Shown: in pieces, positions 8,397-16,671 of the stretch
Position numbering within the stretch: position 1 is the first letter of the stretch
Layout: each line of letters begins with the position of its first letter
DNA from: Cohaesibacter sp. ES.047
Lineage (GTDB): Bacteria > Pseudomonadota > Alphaproteobacteria > Rhizobiales > Cohaesibacteraceae
Reading direction: 5' to 3'
Length of the DNA: 64,000 nucleotides
Assembly (NCBI RefSeq): GCF_900215505.1
Contig: NZ_LT907844.1
Coordinates: forward strand, 2,266,501 to 2,330,500
Translations under genes and position numbers: made by a program
The notes under the pieces: model-generated
Databases searched by the model: none
The model's input: the letters and a program-made list of their open reading frames with translations, nothing else
Told to the model about the DNA's origin: nothing

Positions 8397-10367
8397 TCAG
8401 TTTTTCGCAGCCACCGCTTCGGCTTTGGCCTCGTCCCACCACCAGATGGTCGGGAAGCCCACGCTCAACATCGGCAGCGGATCTGGATGGCCGAACCGGT
8501 CCCAATAGGCAATCCGGGTTGCTGGCAGTGTCCAGCCGGGGATGACATAGTGATTGGCCAGAAGAACGCGATCAAGCGCCTTGGTGGCCGCGACCAGCGT
8601 CTCCCGGTCATCGGCATAGATCACCTTGTTGATCAGCTCATCCACCGCCTCGTTCTTGATGCCCACATAATTGGCCGACCCTTCGCGGTCTGCGGATTCG
8701 GAGCCGAAAAATTCCTTCTGCTCGTTGCCGGGCGACAGGCTCTGGGGCCAGCCGGTGTAGATCATGTCAAAATCGCGACTGCGAACCCGATTGACATACT
8801 GCGCGCTGTCAACGACACGCGGGGTCATGGTGATCCCGACCCGCTGAAGCGAGGATTGCAGGCGCAGCGCGACACGCTCGAACCTGTTGCTGTTCAGCAG
8901 ATACTCAATCTCGAACGCTTCGCCTTTGTCATTGCGCATCACGACCTTGGTGGGATCGCTGGCCAGCCCCAAGGTGACCATCACCGAGTGCAGAAAGCCC
9001 TCTGGACGGTTCTCCATGTCGACTTCTGTGCGCGGCTCCCAGCCTGCTTCCTTGAACAGATCAAGCGCCTTTTTCAGATTGTCGCGCAAGTCTTCCCGGC
9101 TCTCGACCTTGGGATTTGTATAAGGCTCGAAAGCTGCGGGCGGGATCTTGTCACGAAGCGGTTCCAGAAGCGCCTTGACTTCGCCCTCTGCCGTGCCGGA
9201 GGAGGCGAGTTCGGAGCCGAAATAGAAGCTGTTGATGCGATCATACTGGTCATAGAACAGCGTGCGGTTCATTTCCTCGAAGTTGAAGACATAATTGAGT
9301 GCCTCACGCACACGCGGATCCTGAAATTTCTCGCGTCGCAAGTTGGGCAGGAAGCCGACAAGAACACCTGACGATTTGTCGGGGATCTGGTCCTTGACGA
9401 CCCGTCCATCCTCAGCCGCAGGAAACGCATATTCCGTTGCCCAGCGCTTGGCGGTTGCCTCCACGCGGAAATCATACCCGCCGGATTTGAAATTCTCAAA
9501 AAGTACCGTGTCATCGCGGAAATATTCAACGCGCAGTTCATCGAAATTGCTGGTGCCGATATTGACGTTGAGATCCTTGCCCCAATAATCCTTGACCCGG
9601 ACATAGGAAATGTATTTTCCCGGAGAAAAATCGCCGATTTTATAGGCACCCGAGCCAAGCGGTGGCTCGAGGGTGCCTTTTGAGATGTCGCGCTTCTCGC
9701 CCTTCTCGTTGGTGCCTGTCCACCAGTGTTTGGGCAGGATCATCAGCTGGCCGACGATATGGGGCAGCTCGCGATTGCCTTCCTGATCAAAGGTGAAGGT
9801 CACTTCATGCTCGCCGGTGACTTCAGCCTTGGTGACGTGGCTATAATAGAAACGCTGCTGCGGGTTGAGTTCTGTCAGCTTCTCGAATGACCAGACCACA
9901 TCCTCGGGCGTGATGGGTTCGCCATCATGCCAGCGCGCCTCGTCCCGGATGCGATATTTTACATAGGAATAATTCGGCCCCACATACATGGCATCGGCGA
10001 TGAGGCCATAGTCCGAGGAAATCTCGTCATAGGCCGAGGTCATCAGGGTGTCGTAGATATAACCAAGGCCCGAAGCGGGTTCGCCTTTGGGAATGATGAC
10101 GTTGAAGCTGTCATAGCCGCCCTGAAGCGCCTGTCGTGCAATACCACCCTTGGGCGCGTCGGCATTGACATAATCGAAATGTTCGAACCCGGGCTGGTAT
10201 TTGGGCTCACCCATCAGCGAGGAGCCGTGCAGCCAGGTCTCGAATTCCAAGGCCTTTGCATCGCCGGATCCGGCAAACAGGCCCACGGTTGTGATGGGCA
10301 CGAAAGCCAGCGCGAAACACAAGGCACGCAGAGCGGAGGTCTTGCGACGGCGCAAGGAATGAGGCAC
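8397..10367 (-). CDS. yejA: YejA-like extracellular solute-binding protein, Sec signal
   Basis: 656-residue periplasmic peptide-binding protein (SBP family 5), first gene of the importer operon. The GTG start lies 7 bases after AAGGAG. A basic 'SLRRRK' region and hydrophobic core form a normal Sec signal peptide, with cleavage likely after 'GDAKA'. The body shares the YejA landmarks 'PGFEHFDYVNADAPKGG', 'PEDVVWSFEKL' and the C-terminal 'TIWWWDEA'. It is followed after 83 bases by a second, Tat-type binding protein, then yejB, yejE and yejF. Symbol assignment between the two paralogues is by position only. Confidence 0.92.
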   Translation of the reverse strand: MPHSLRRRKTSALRALCFALAFVPITTVGLFAGSGDAKALEFETWLHGSSLMGEPKYQPGFEHFDYVNADAPKGGIARQALQGGYDSFNVIIPKGEPASGLGYIYDTLMTSAYDEISSDYGLIADAMYVGPNYSYVKYRIRDEARWHDGEPITPEDVVWSFEKLTELNPQQRFYYSHVTKAEVTGEHEVTFTFDQEGNRELPHIVGQLMILPKHWWTGTNEKGEKRDISKGTLEPPLGSGAYKIGDFSPGKYISYVRVKDYWGKDLNVNIGTSNFDELRVEYFRDDTVLFENFKSGGYDFRVEATAKRWATEYAFPAAEDGRVVKDQIPDKSSGVLVGFLPNLRREKFQDPRVREALNYVFNFEEMNRTLFYDQYDRINSFYFGSELASSGTAEGEVKALLEPLRDKIPPAAFEPYTNPKVESREDLRDNLKKALDLFKEAGWEPRTEVDMENRPEGFLHSVMVTLGLASDPTKVVMRNDKGEAFEIEYLLNSNRFERVALRLQSSLQRVGITMTPRVVDSAQYVNRVRSRDFDMIYTGWPQSLSPGNEQKEFFGSESADREGSANYVGIKNEAVDELINKVIYADDRETLVAATKALDRVLLANHYVIPGWTLPATRIAYWDRFGHPDPLPMLSVGFPTIWWWDEAKAEAVAAKN

Positions 10368-10447
10368 GGTTTGTCTCCTTCAATCAGAGGCTTGATCAAT
10401 CGATATTTTCAAATGCAATCGGTCGGTAATGTGGCAGAATCGAACAG

Positions 10448-10461
10448 AATTTCATGAAATT
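10448..10461. promoter_or_regulatory. 14-bp perfect palindrome upstream of the yej operon
   Basis: AATTTCATGAAATT is a perfect dyad about 80 bases upstream of the first solute-binding gene, in an AT-rich stretch that should hold its promoter. The position suits an operator for a dimeric regulator. No regulator is identified. Confidence 0.35.
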
Positions 10462-10475
10462 ATGGTAAGAAAGAA

Positions 10476-10504
10476 CCGATCCTAGGCCATTGAGGCCTAG
10501 GATA
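10476..10504 (-). terminator. Probable terminator of the pncA-pncB-ybaK run
   Basis: A stem of about ten pairs (ATCCTAGGCC with GGCCTAGGAT, short loop) overlaps the last codons and stop of the ybaK-like gene. On the minus strand it is followed by a T-rich stretch containing TTCTTTCTT. It would separate this unit from the downstream yej operon. Confidence 0.6.
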
Positions 10505-10997
10505 GCAAGGTCGCGCCGGTGACGTCCCGCAACCGATCGGGTGCAACCCGGAAGACGGCATTGGGTGCACCCGCTGCGGCCCAAACCGTATCAAAGGCGA
10601 GAAGGGCCGGGTCCATATAGACCTCCATCTCGCACAAATGTCCGATCGGAGCCACGCCGCCGATGGCAAAACCGGTCTCCGCGCGCACCTTCTTGGCATC
10701 GGCCCGATCAAGGCTTGATCCGATCACCTTGGTGGCGCCATCCAGATCTGCTCGATTGTGTCCGGCGATCAGCAGCAGTACCAGTTGCTGGTTATCATGG
10801 CGCTCGAAAATCAGGCTCTTGACGATCTGGGCCACTTCGCAGCCACAGGCAGCAGCGGCATCCTCAGCGGTGCGCGTCGACGCGGGCATGGTCTTGATCT
10901 CAACGTCAAGGCCAAGGCGGCTTGCCGCCTCTGCGACACGCTCTTTCGAACTTTGCTTGCCCTTCTTGCCCGCCTCGGGTTTCGGCATTTCATTCAT
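10497..10997 (-). CDS. YbaK/EbsC-family aminoacyl-tRNA editing protein
   Basis: 166 residues of the YbaK/ProX fold, which hydrolyses mischarged aminoacyl-tRNAs such as Cys-tRNA(Pro). Recognisable stretches are 'QIVKSLIFER' with the catalytic-site Lys, 'LVLLLIAGHNRADL' and 'GFAIGGVAPIGH'. The basic Lys-rich N-terminal ~20 residues are probably a flexible tail. Its ATG directly abuts the pncB stop codon, so the two genes are translationally coupled, although no functional link to NAD metabolism is evident. A second start three codons in is possible. Confidence 0.85.
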   Translation of the reverse strand: MNEMPKPEAGKKGKQSSKERVAEAASRLGLDVEIKTMPASTRTAEDAAAACGCEVAQIVKSLIFERHDNQQLVLLLIAGHNRADLDGATKVIGSSLDRADAKKVRAETGFAIGGVAPIGHLCEMEVYMDPALLAFDTVWAAAGAPNAVFRVAPDRLRDVTGATLLS

Positions 10998-12293
10998 TCA
11001 GACAATGACCTCCATAGCTTTTTGGGCACCAACACCAAAGACGCGCTTGTACCGTTCGATTTCATCTTGCGGCCCCATGGCCTTGTTCGGATTGTCCGAC
11101 AGCTTGACCGTTGGCCGTCCGTTGGCTGACACGGCTTTGCAGACCAGCGAGAAGGGGGCAAGGTCATCCTCGGCAACAAGTCCTCGGAAATCGTTGGTCA
11201 AAAGCGTGCCCCAGCCAAATGAGATCCGAACGCGCCCGTGGAACTGGTTATAAAGCGTGGCGATTTCGTCTACATCAAGGCCGTCCGAGAAGATGATCAG
11301 CTTCTGCGTTGGGTCTTCGCCCCGGTCAAGCCACCACTGGATGGCGGTCTCGGCGGCCTCGGCTGGTTGGCCACTATCGATGCGGATTCCTGTCCAACTG
11401 GTCAGCCAGTCCGGAGCGCGTTCCAGAAATCCCTTGGTGCCATAGGTGTCGGGCAGAATGACCCGCAGATTGCCGTCATGCTCGCGCTGCCAGTCTTCAA
11501 GGACGCGATAGGGCGCTTCAGCCAGATCTTCATCACTGGTCGCGAGCGCGGAGTAGACCATCGGCAGCTCATGGGCGTTGGTGCCAATGGCTTCCAACTC
11601 GCGCCGCATGGCAATGAGGCAGTTCGACGTGCCAATGAAGTTGTCGCCAAGGCCCTCCCGCATGGCCTGAACGCACCAGTCCTGCCAAAGGAAGGAATGC
11701 CGCCGCCGTGTCCCGAAATCAGCCAGCCGAATATCGCCGATCGCCCTGAGCCGTTCGACCTTTTCCCAGAGCCGTGTCATGGCGCGGGCATATAGGATCT
11801 GGAGCTCGAAGCGGGCCATCTTCTGCAGAGAGGCGCGGGAGCGCAATTCCATCAACACTGAGAGCGCCGGGATTTCCCACAGCATCACTGCCGGCCACGG
11901 GCCTTCGAAGCTGAGCTCATATTGATCCCCCACCCGTTCGAGGTGATAGGGCGGCAGCGTCAGCTCCTCGAACCATTCCATGAAGTCGGAATGGAACATG
12001 GAGCGTTTGCCATAGAACATGTTGCCGCGCAGCCATGTGCTTTCGCCCCGCGACAGGCGCAGGGTGCGGATATAATCGAGCTGTGCCCTGAGTTCGCCCT
12101 CATCGATCAGATCCGCAAGCGGGATATGCTTGGAGCGATTGATCAGGCTGAACTCGACATGGACGTCCGGCTTGTTGTGAAAAACCGATTGCGCCATCAG
12201 AAGCTTGTAGAAATCGGTGTCGATAAGGGAGCGGACGATGGGATCGATCTTCCAGCGGTGACTATAGACGCGAGACGCGAGATCCGTGGTCAT
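10998..12293 (-). CDS. pncB: Nicotinate phosphoribosyltransferase
   Basis: 431 residues. Converts nicotinate and PRPP to nicotinate mononucleotide, the entry step of the Preiss-Handler NAD salvage route. Family sequences seen include 'SLIDTDFYKLLMAQSVF' near the N-terminus, 'GTSNCLIAM' and 'RIDSGQP' further on, and 'LIIFSDGLDVDEIATLYN' near the C-terminus. The start at ATG 12293 follows an AAGG site; a longer in-frame start would add 15 residues with no similarity. It lies 93 bases downstream of pncA, so nicotinamide to nicotinate to NaMN is encoded as one unit. Confidence 0.95.
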   Translation of the reverse strand: MTTDLASRVYSHRWKIDPIVRSLIDTDFYKLLMAQSVFHNKPDVHVEFSLINRSKHIPLADLIDEGELRAQLDYIRTLRLSRGESTWLRGNMFYGKRSMFHSDFMEWFEELTLPPYHLERVGDQYELSFEGPWPAVMLWEIPALSVLMELRSRASLQKMARFELQILYARAMTRLWEKVERLRAIGDIRLADFGTRRRHSFLWQDWCVQAMREGLGDNFIGTSNCLIAMRRELEAIGTNAHELPMVYSALATSDEDLAEAPYRVLEDWQREHDGNLRVILPDTYGTKGFLERAPDWLTSWTGIRIDSGQPAEAAETAIQWWLDRGEDPTQKLIIFSDGLDVDEIATLYNQFHGRVRISFGWGTLLTNDFRGLVAEDDLAPFSLVCKAVSANGRPTVKLSDNPNKAMGPQDEIERYKRVFGVGAQKAMEVIV

Positions 12294-12386
12294 GAGAGGG
12301 CCTTGTGCAAATGACAAATCAGTAACAGGCTGACGCACCGGTCAGCCTGTTGCAAGAGATTTCTTGTCCAAAATCGACGCGGCTGG

Positions 12387-12998
12387 CTAGTCACTGAGGA
12401 TGACGCCATGCGCGCGCATGTCGGCAAGGGCGGCATCGAGCGATCCATCAAGATCAATGGCGCGGCACGCCTTGAGATCCACATGGACCTCAAAGCCCAG
12501 TTTGGCGGCATCCACGGCAGAAAAGCGAACACAGAAGTCCGTGGCAAGCCCGGCCATCACCAGAGACGTGATGCCTTTCTCGCGCAAATAGCCTTCAAGC
12601 CCGGTTGGGGTGGTGTGGTCATTTTCGAAAAAGGCCGAATAGCTGTCAATGGTCGGATTGCTGCCCTTGCGCAGGATCATGCTGGCGGCATTGGTGGCAA
12701 GACCGGGATGAAGCTGGGCACCGTCGCTGCCCTGAATGCAATGGTCTGGCCACAGAACCTGCGGACCATAGGGCATGTCGATCATATCGTAGGGTGATTT
12801 GTTTGCGTGGCTCGAGACAAAGGACAGGTGACCATCGGGATGCCAGTCCTGTGTCAGAACGATGGTTGAAAACCCGTTCTGAAGGGCGTTTACGCGATCG
12901 ATGATCTGATTGCCCTCCGGTACGGCGAGGCTTCCTCCCGGGCAGAAGTCATTTTGCACATCAATGAGAATGAGCGCTTGATGGGCTGGATTTGGCAT
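12387..12998 (-). CDS. pncA: Nicotinamidase/pyrazinamidase
   Basis: 203 residues. Hydrolyses nicotinamide to nicotinate and ammonia. The catalytic triad of the isochorismatase-like fold is present: Asp13 in 'LIDVQNDF', Lys111 in 'ILRKGSNP' and Cys156 in 'ATDFCVRFS'. The metal site is seen in 'DWHPDGHLSF' (Asp51, His53) with His57 nearby. A GGAGGA ribosome site lies 8 bases before the ATG. First gene of the NAD salvage unit pncA-pncB. Confidence 0.96.
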   Translation of the reverse strand: MPNPAHQALILIDVQNDFCPGGSLAVPEGNQIIDRVNALQNGFSTIVLTQDWHPDGHLSFVSSHANKSPYDMIDMPYGPQVLWPDHCIQGSDGAQLHPGLATNAASMILRKGSNPTIDSYSAFFENDHTTPTGLEGYLREKGITSLVMAGLATDFCVRFSAVDAAKLGFEVHVDLKACRAIDLDGSLDAALADMRAHGVILSD

Positions 12999-13248
12999 CT
13001 AGGAGTTCCTCCGGGATTTTTCAATTAACAAAGGTCGTGCTGTCGGGTGGAGTGGTCAAAGCACTCCCAGCACAGATGGGGCGCGGCCTGACCGATGGCC
13101 ACCCCTGATGCTGCCCTGATGCTGAAAATATGCTGAAAACGACGACAAAGGTAAGAAAGAAAAAAGACGCGCATGACGCCAAAAGGCCAGGGAGACTCCG
13201 GCCTTGAGCACATCTTTCAAGCATGCGCGCATGTGTCGCGCATTGTGA

Positions 13249-13770
13249 TTATTCGCTCAGCGTCTGAAGGTATTTGATGAGATCGGCGCGGTCGCCGTCT
13301 TTTCTCAGACCGGCGAATGCCATTTTGGTGCCATCGACCAGATCCCTGGGCTTGGTCAGGAAAGCGTTGAGTGTTTCCGTATCCCAGGTCTTGCCTTCGC
13401 CGAAAGACTTCATCGCATCGGAATAGTTGAAGTCGGTCACAGATGCAATGTCGCGGCCAACAACATCGTGCAGGTGCGGGCCGGTCTTGTTGGCACCGCC
13501 AGCTTCAAACGTATGACAAGCCGCACATTTTTTGGCAACACGCTCCCCTTTGGAAGGGTCGGCGTCGGCCAGAAGGACGCTGAAGTCGACTTTCTCGACT
13601 TCTTCGACCGGAGCGGCCGTGTCACCGGCATCGGCGACTTCAATCTCATAGCCTGGCGTTTCAGGTTCGTCTGCGCTGAAGATGAAGCCAGTCACCATGC
13701 CACTGACCATGATGAAAATCAGGGCCATCAAAAGCGCGCCAAAGGCTTTGTTGAGTTCAAAAAAATTCAT
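13249..13770 (-). CDS. cycM: Membrane-anchored c-type cytochrome (CycM type)
   Basis: 173 residues. An uncleaved N-terminal membrane segment (about residues 8-31) anchors the protein. An acidic Ala/Glu linker follows, then a class I cytochrome c domain with heme motif CAACH at 82-86 and probable axial Met150 in 'GTKMAFAG'. In rhizobia such cytochromes carry electrons from the bc1 complex to an aa3-type oxidase. The start at ATG 13770 is supported by a GGAG site; an upstream GTG is less likely. It is divergent from kdsB-pheA, an arrangement known in Rhizobiales. Confidence 0.9.
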   Translation of the reverse strand: MNFFELNKAFGALLMALIFIMVSGMVTGFIFSADEPETPGYEIEVADAGDTAAPVEEVEKVDFSVLLADADPSKGERVAKKCAACHTFEAGGANKTGPHLHDVVGRDIASVTDFNYSDAMKSFGEGKTWDTETLNAFLTKPRDLVDGTKMAFAGLRKDGDRADLIKYLQTLSE

Positions 13771-13962
13771 TGGTCCTAGCTCCGGGGTCATTTGGGAAAC
13801 GCGAGCGATACAGCATCAGTATAGCAAATTGCGTATAGCGTTTTCTACTTGCTGCGGAAACTACTAGCTTTTCCGGATGAATGTCCATAGGAATAGCGGC
13901 TAAGATACTCCGACTTGGGGGGTAGAAAGACCCCTTTTCAACAATATTGGGGAGATATCCGC

Positions 13963-14721
13963 ATGTCACTTGGTACCAAAGACATCAATCCGATTGTCCT
14001 GATTCCGGCATGCATGACTTCGAACCGCCTTCCAAACAAGCCTATGATGGATATTGGCGGAGCTCCGATGATCGTGCAGGTTTGGCGACGCGCAATGGAA
14101 GCGGACATCGGTCCGGTTCTGGTTGCAGCCGATAGCCACGAGATCGCGCAAGCCATTCGCGATGCGGGTGGTGACGCCGTGGTCACCAATCCGGCCCATC
14201 CGTCCGGCTCCGACCGGATTTGCGAGGCCCTTGATCACTTTGATCCCAATCATCGGTTCAATATTGTTGTCGATCTTCAGGGGGATCTGCCCACCATTGA
14301 TCCGACCATTATCCGCAGCGTTCTGGTGCCCCTCGCCGACGAGGCCGTCGACATTGCGACACTCGCGGTGGAAATCACAGAAGAGGATCAGAAAAACAAC
14401 CCCAATGTTGTCAAGGTCGTTGGGGCAGAAGTGGCGCCAAAGCGTCTCAAGGCCCTCTATTTCACGCGCGCCACGGCTCCTCATGGAGACGGCACACTTT
14501 ATCATCACATCGGTCTTTACGCCTATCGCCGCAACGTGCTCGAGACCTTCAGCGAACTTCCGGTGTCCCAACTCGAGGACCGCGAACATCTGGAGCAGCT
14601 AAGGGCCATCGAGGCAGGCATGCGTATTGATGTTGCCATTGTCGACGATTTCCCCTTTGGTGTGGATACGATGGATGATGTCGAAAAGGCGCGAGCCATC
14701 ATCGCAAATCGTGCTATCTGA
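13963..14721 (+). CDS. kdsB: 3-deoxy-manno-octulosonate cytidylyltransferase
   Basis: 252 residues. Activates Kdo as CMP-Kdo for lipopolysaccharide core synthesis. The family pattern is clear: an N-terminal nucleotide-binding segment, '[12 protein letters not shown]', '[13 protein letters not shown]', '[12 protein letters not shown]' and '[14 protein letters not shown]'. The N-terminal motif normally reads P-A-R before the S-x-R-L-P-x-K-P block; here it is '[14 protein letters not shown]', with Cys17 (TGC at 14011-14013) where family members I recall have Arg. This position contacts the CTP phosphates in characterised enzymes, so activity may be affected. GGGGAG ribosome site; pheA follows after 88 bases. 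Confidence 0.93.
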   Translation: MSLGTKDINPIVLIPACMTSNRLPNKPMMDIGGAPMIVQVWRRAMEADIGPVLVAADSHEIAQAIRDAGGDAVVTNPAHPSGSDRICEALDHFDPNHRFNIVVDLQGDLPTIDPTIIRSVLVPLADEAVDIATLAVEITEEDQKNNPNVVKVVGAEVAPKRLKALYFTRATAPHGDGTLYHHIGLYAYRRNVLETFSELPVSQLEDREHLEQLRAIEAGMRIDVAIVDDFPFGVDTMDDVEKARAIIANRAI

Positions 14722-14809
14722 TACGCGATTATCTGGCGGCAGCTGTCCGCCAGAAAACCCCCAGCTCGCGAGCCATGCCCGCGACCCAATGATCTATCAA
14801 GGAGCCGTT

Positions 14810-15697
14810 ATGATCGCCAAGAAAGTCGTCTTTCAGGGAGAACCGGGAGCCAATTCGCATATCGCATGCAACAATGTCTTTCCCGACTGCGACGCAATCC
14901 CCATGTCGACTTTCGAAGACTGCTTTAACGCGGTTCAAAACGATGTTGCGGATCTTGCGATGATTCCCGTCGAGAACTCGGTCGCGGGCCGTGTTGCCGA
15001 CATTCATCACCTGATGCCCACGTCCGATCTACATATCATTGGCGAGTATTTCCTGCCCATCAGTCACCAGCTGGTTGGCATCAAGGGCTCGAAGCTGTCC
15101 GATGTAGACTCGGTTCAGAGCCATCTCATGGCCCTTGGTCAATGCCGCAAGGTGATCCGCGAGCTTGGGGTCAAGGCTGTGGTTGGGGCGGATACCGCCG
15201 GTTCGGCACGACAGATTGCAGAACTGGGCGATCGGTCCAAGGCGGCGATTGCCTCTGAATTGGCCGCACAGGTTTATGATCTGGATATTCTCAAGGCGAA
15301 TATTGAAGACGAAGCCCACAACACGACCCGCTTCATCATCCTGTCTAAATACCCGATCAAGGCAGATCGAGGCTCCGGACCGGTGATCACGACCTTCGTC
15401 TTCCGGGTGCGCAACGTGCCTGCCGCGCTCTACAAGGCGATGGGCGGTTTTGCAACCAATGGTGTCAACATGACCAAGTTGGAGAGCTATCAGACGGGCG
15501 GCAAATTCTTCGCAACCCAGTTTTACTCCGATGTTGAAGGTCATCCGGATGACCCTTCTGTTCAATTGGCGCTTGAGGAACTGCGCTTCTTCTCCGCTGA
15601 ACTGAAGATTCTGGGCGTCTACCCGGCCCACGAATTCCGCTCGACCCACAACGAACCGGAGGCCAACCGCGCTTTGCGCCCAAGCCCCGAGTTATGA
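14810..15697 (+). CDS. pheA: Prephenate dehydratase
   Basis: 295 residues. Converts prephenate to phenylpyruvate in phenylalanine synthesis. The N-terminal catalytic domain starts 'KKVVFQGEPGANSHIA' and carries the 'TTRFIIL' motif with the catalytic Thr-Arg-Phe. A C-terminal ACT domain (from about residue 195) should give feedback control by phenylalanine; its usual ESRP motif is 'ESYQTGGKF', a form I associate with alphaproteobacterial PheA. The ATG at 14810 is chosen because AAGGAG lies 5 bases upstream; an ATG 21 bases earlier is less well placed. There is no chorismate mutase domain. Confidence 0.95.
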   Translation: MIAKKVVFQGEPGANSHIACNNVFPDCDAIPMSTFEDCFNAVQNDVADLAMIPVENSVAGRVADIHHLMPTSDLHIIGEYFLPISHQLVGIKGSKLSDVDSVQSHLMALGQCRKVIRELGVKAVVGADTAGSARQIAELGDRSKAAIASELAAQVYDLDILKANIEDEAHNTTRFIILSKYPIKADRGSGPVITTFVFRVRNVPAALYKAMGGFATNGVNMTKLESYQTGGKFFATQFYSDVEGHPDDPSVQLALEELRFFSAELKILGVYPAHEFRSTHNEPEANRALRPSPEL

Positions 15698-15845
15698 AAG
15701 AGTGACGAGATATCGTGACAAGGGTGAAGAGCCCGGACTAGAGCCAACATCGGGCACACCCGTGCACGAGAATGGCTCTAACATACTGAGAAATGGCGTT
15801 TAATCTAAACCGGTCACCCGGTTTATCTTCAAATCGCTCGAGACG

Positions 15846-15878
15846 CAAAAAAGCCGGTCATTGACCGGCTTTTTCTTT
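15846..15878 (+). terminator. Intrinsic terminator after kdsB-pheA
   Basis: A GC-rich hairpin (AGCCGGT with ACCGGCT, 5-base loop) is followed by TTTTCTTT. An A-run on its left also allows it to act on the minus strand for whatever reads leftwards from the next gene. Confidence 0.85.
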
Positions 15879-15918
15879 GATCACATCCTCACCTGCTTAA
15901 GCATTGTTGTCTGAAGAG

Positions 15919-16341
15919 TCAGCACCGATAGGCATAGGTGAAGACCAGCGTGTCCGACGTCCAGCGCCCTGTGGGGCGGCATCGTTTGTGTATTTCCCGA
16001 TCACCCTGAACCGTGACCCGCAACTGATTTGGCGCCACGGGGCCTTCGGCGCGATAGGGCTGGGGACTGCCCGGACAATATTGGGAGAAGACACGCGCCG
16101 TTCCCACATACCAGTCGCCCTGTTTGCTGCCATTGAACAACAGGGTTCCGCGACTGACGGACAATCCCGCTCGCGGCTGCTCGTAATAGAACCAGCGGTC
16201 ATTGCCGCGCGCCTTCAAACGCATCAGAGAGCCGTTGTGCCACCAGCAACTGTCAGCCACTGCGGATGTGGCGAGACTTGTCAGCGACAAGCCCGCGATG
16301 GGGATGATGAGCGCAAGAAACAGTGGCTTGCGCAGCAGCAT
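15919..16341 (-). CDS. Hypothetical small secreted protein
   Basis: 140 residues, function not recognised. A signal peptide with a hydrophobic core at about residues 6-27 is probably cleaved after 'ATSAVA' just before 'DSCWWHNGS'. The mature part (about 110 residues) has four Cys, Trp- and Arg-rich strands and ends in 'FTYAYRC', suggesting a compact disulfide-bonded beta domain in the periplasm. The ATG at 16341 gives the best leader; a start nine codons earlier is possible. It stands alone, convergent with the pheA unit. Confidence 0.7.
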   Translation of the reverse strand: MLLRKPLFLALIIPIAGLSLTSLATSAVADSCWWHNGSLMRLKARGNDRWFYYEQPRAGLSVSRGTLLFNGSKQGDWYVGTARVFSQYCPGSPQPYRAEGPVAPNQLRVTVQGDREIHKRCRPTGRWTSDTLVFTYAYRC

Positions 16342-16671
16342 AAAGAAAGGGGAAATTAAGCCAGACATGTCAGGTTCCAGTCATTCCGCGGACCGGGTAA
16401 AAGCATACCATGATACCGCAATTGTGCGAATGATGGAAATGACAAGGCAGAGCCCATACAACCAAAGGACTAGAGGCTGTCGGTGCACAATGCAAAGCGC
16501 CGGGGCCTTGCGGGTTCTCTAGCGGCAACACGAATCTGGCGCGTGGGATCACGGCATCCACCTATGGCAAACCACCAGATATTGGACATTGATCACTCTT
16601 TTTCAACATTTCCATAGCAAACTCCCGGTTGAAACTTTCCTCAGTTCTCCGTTTAAGAGCCCGACAAAGAG
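16342..16671. other. Intergenic stretch without a recognised gene
   Basis: About 330 bases between two divergently transcribed genes. It should hold both promoters. No hairpin, repeat or conserved RNA motif stands out. Confidence 0.5.

Noticed and set aside
2399..10367. A novel secretion or defence system from the cluster of membrane and ATPase genes
   Set aside because: All five genes match the known Yej peptide importer in motifs, length and order.
12999..13248. Riboswitch upstream of pncA
   Set aside because: No pairing pattern matching a known NAD-linked or other riboswitch could be built by eye; the GGAGGA next to the ATG explains the purine run.
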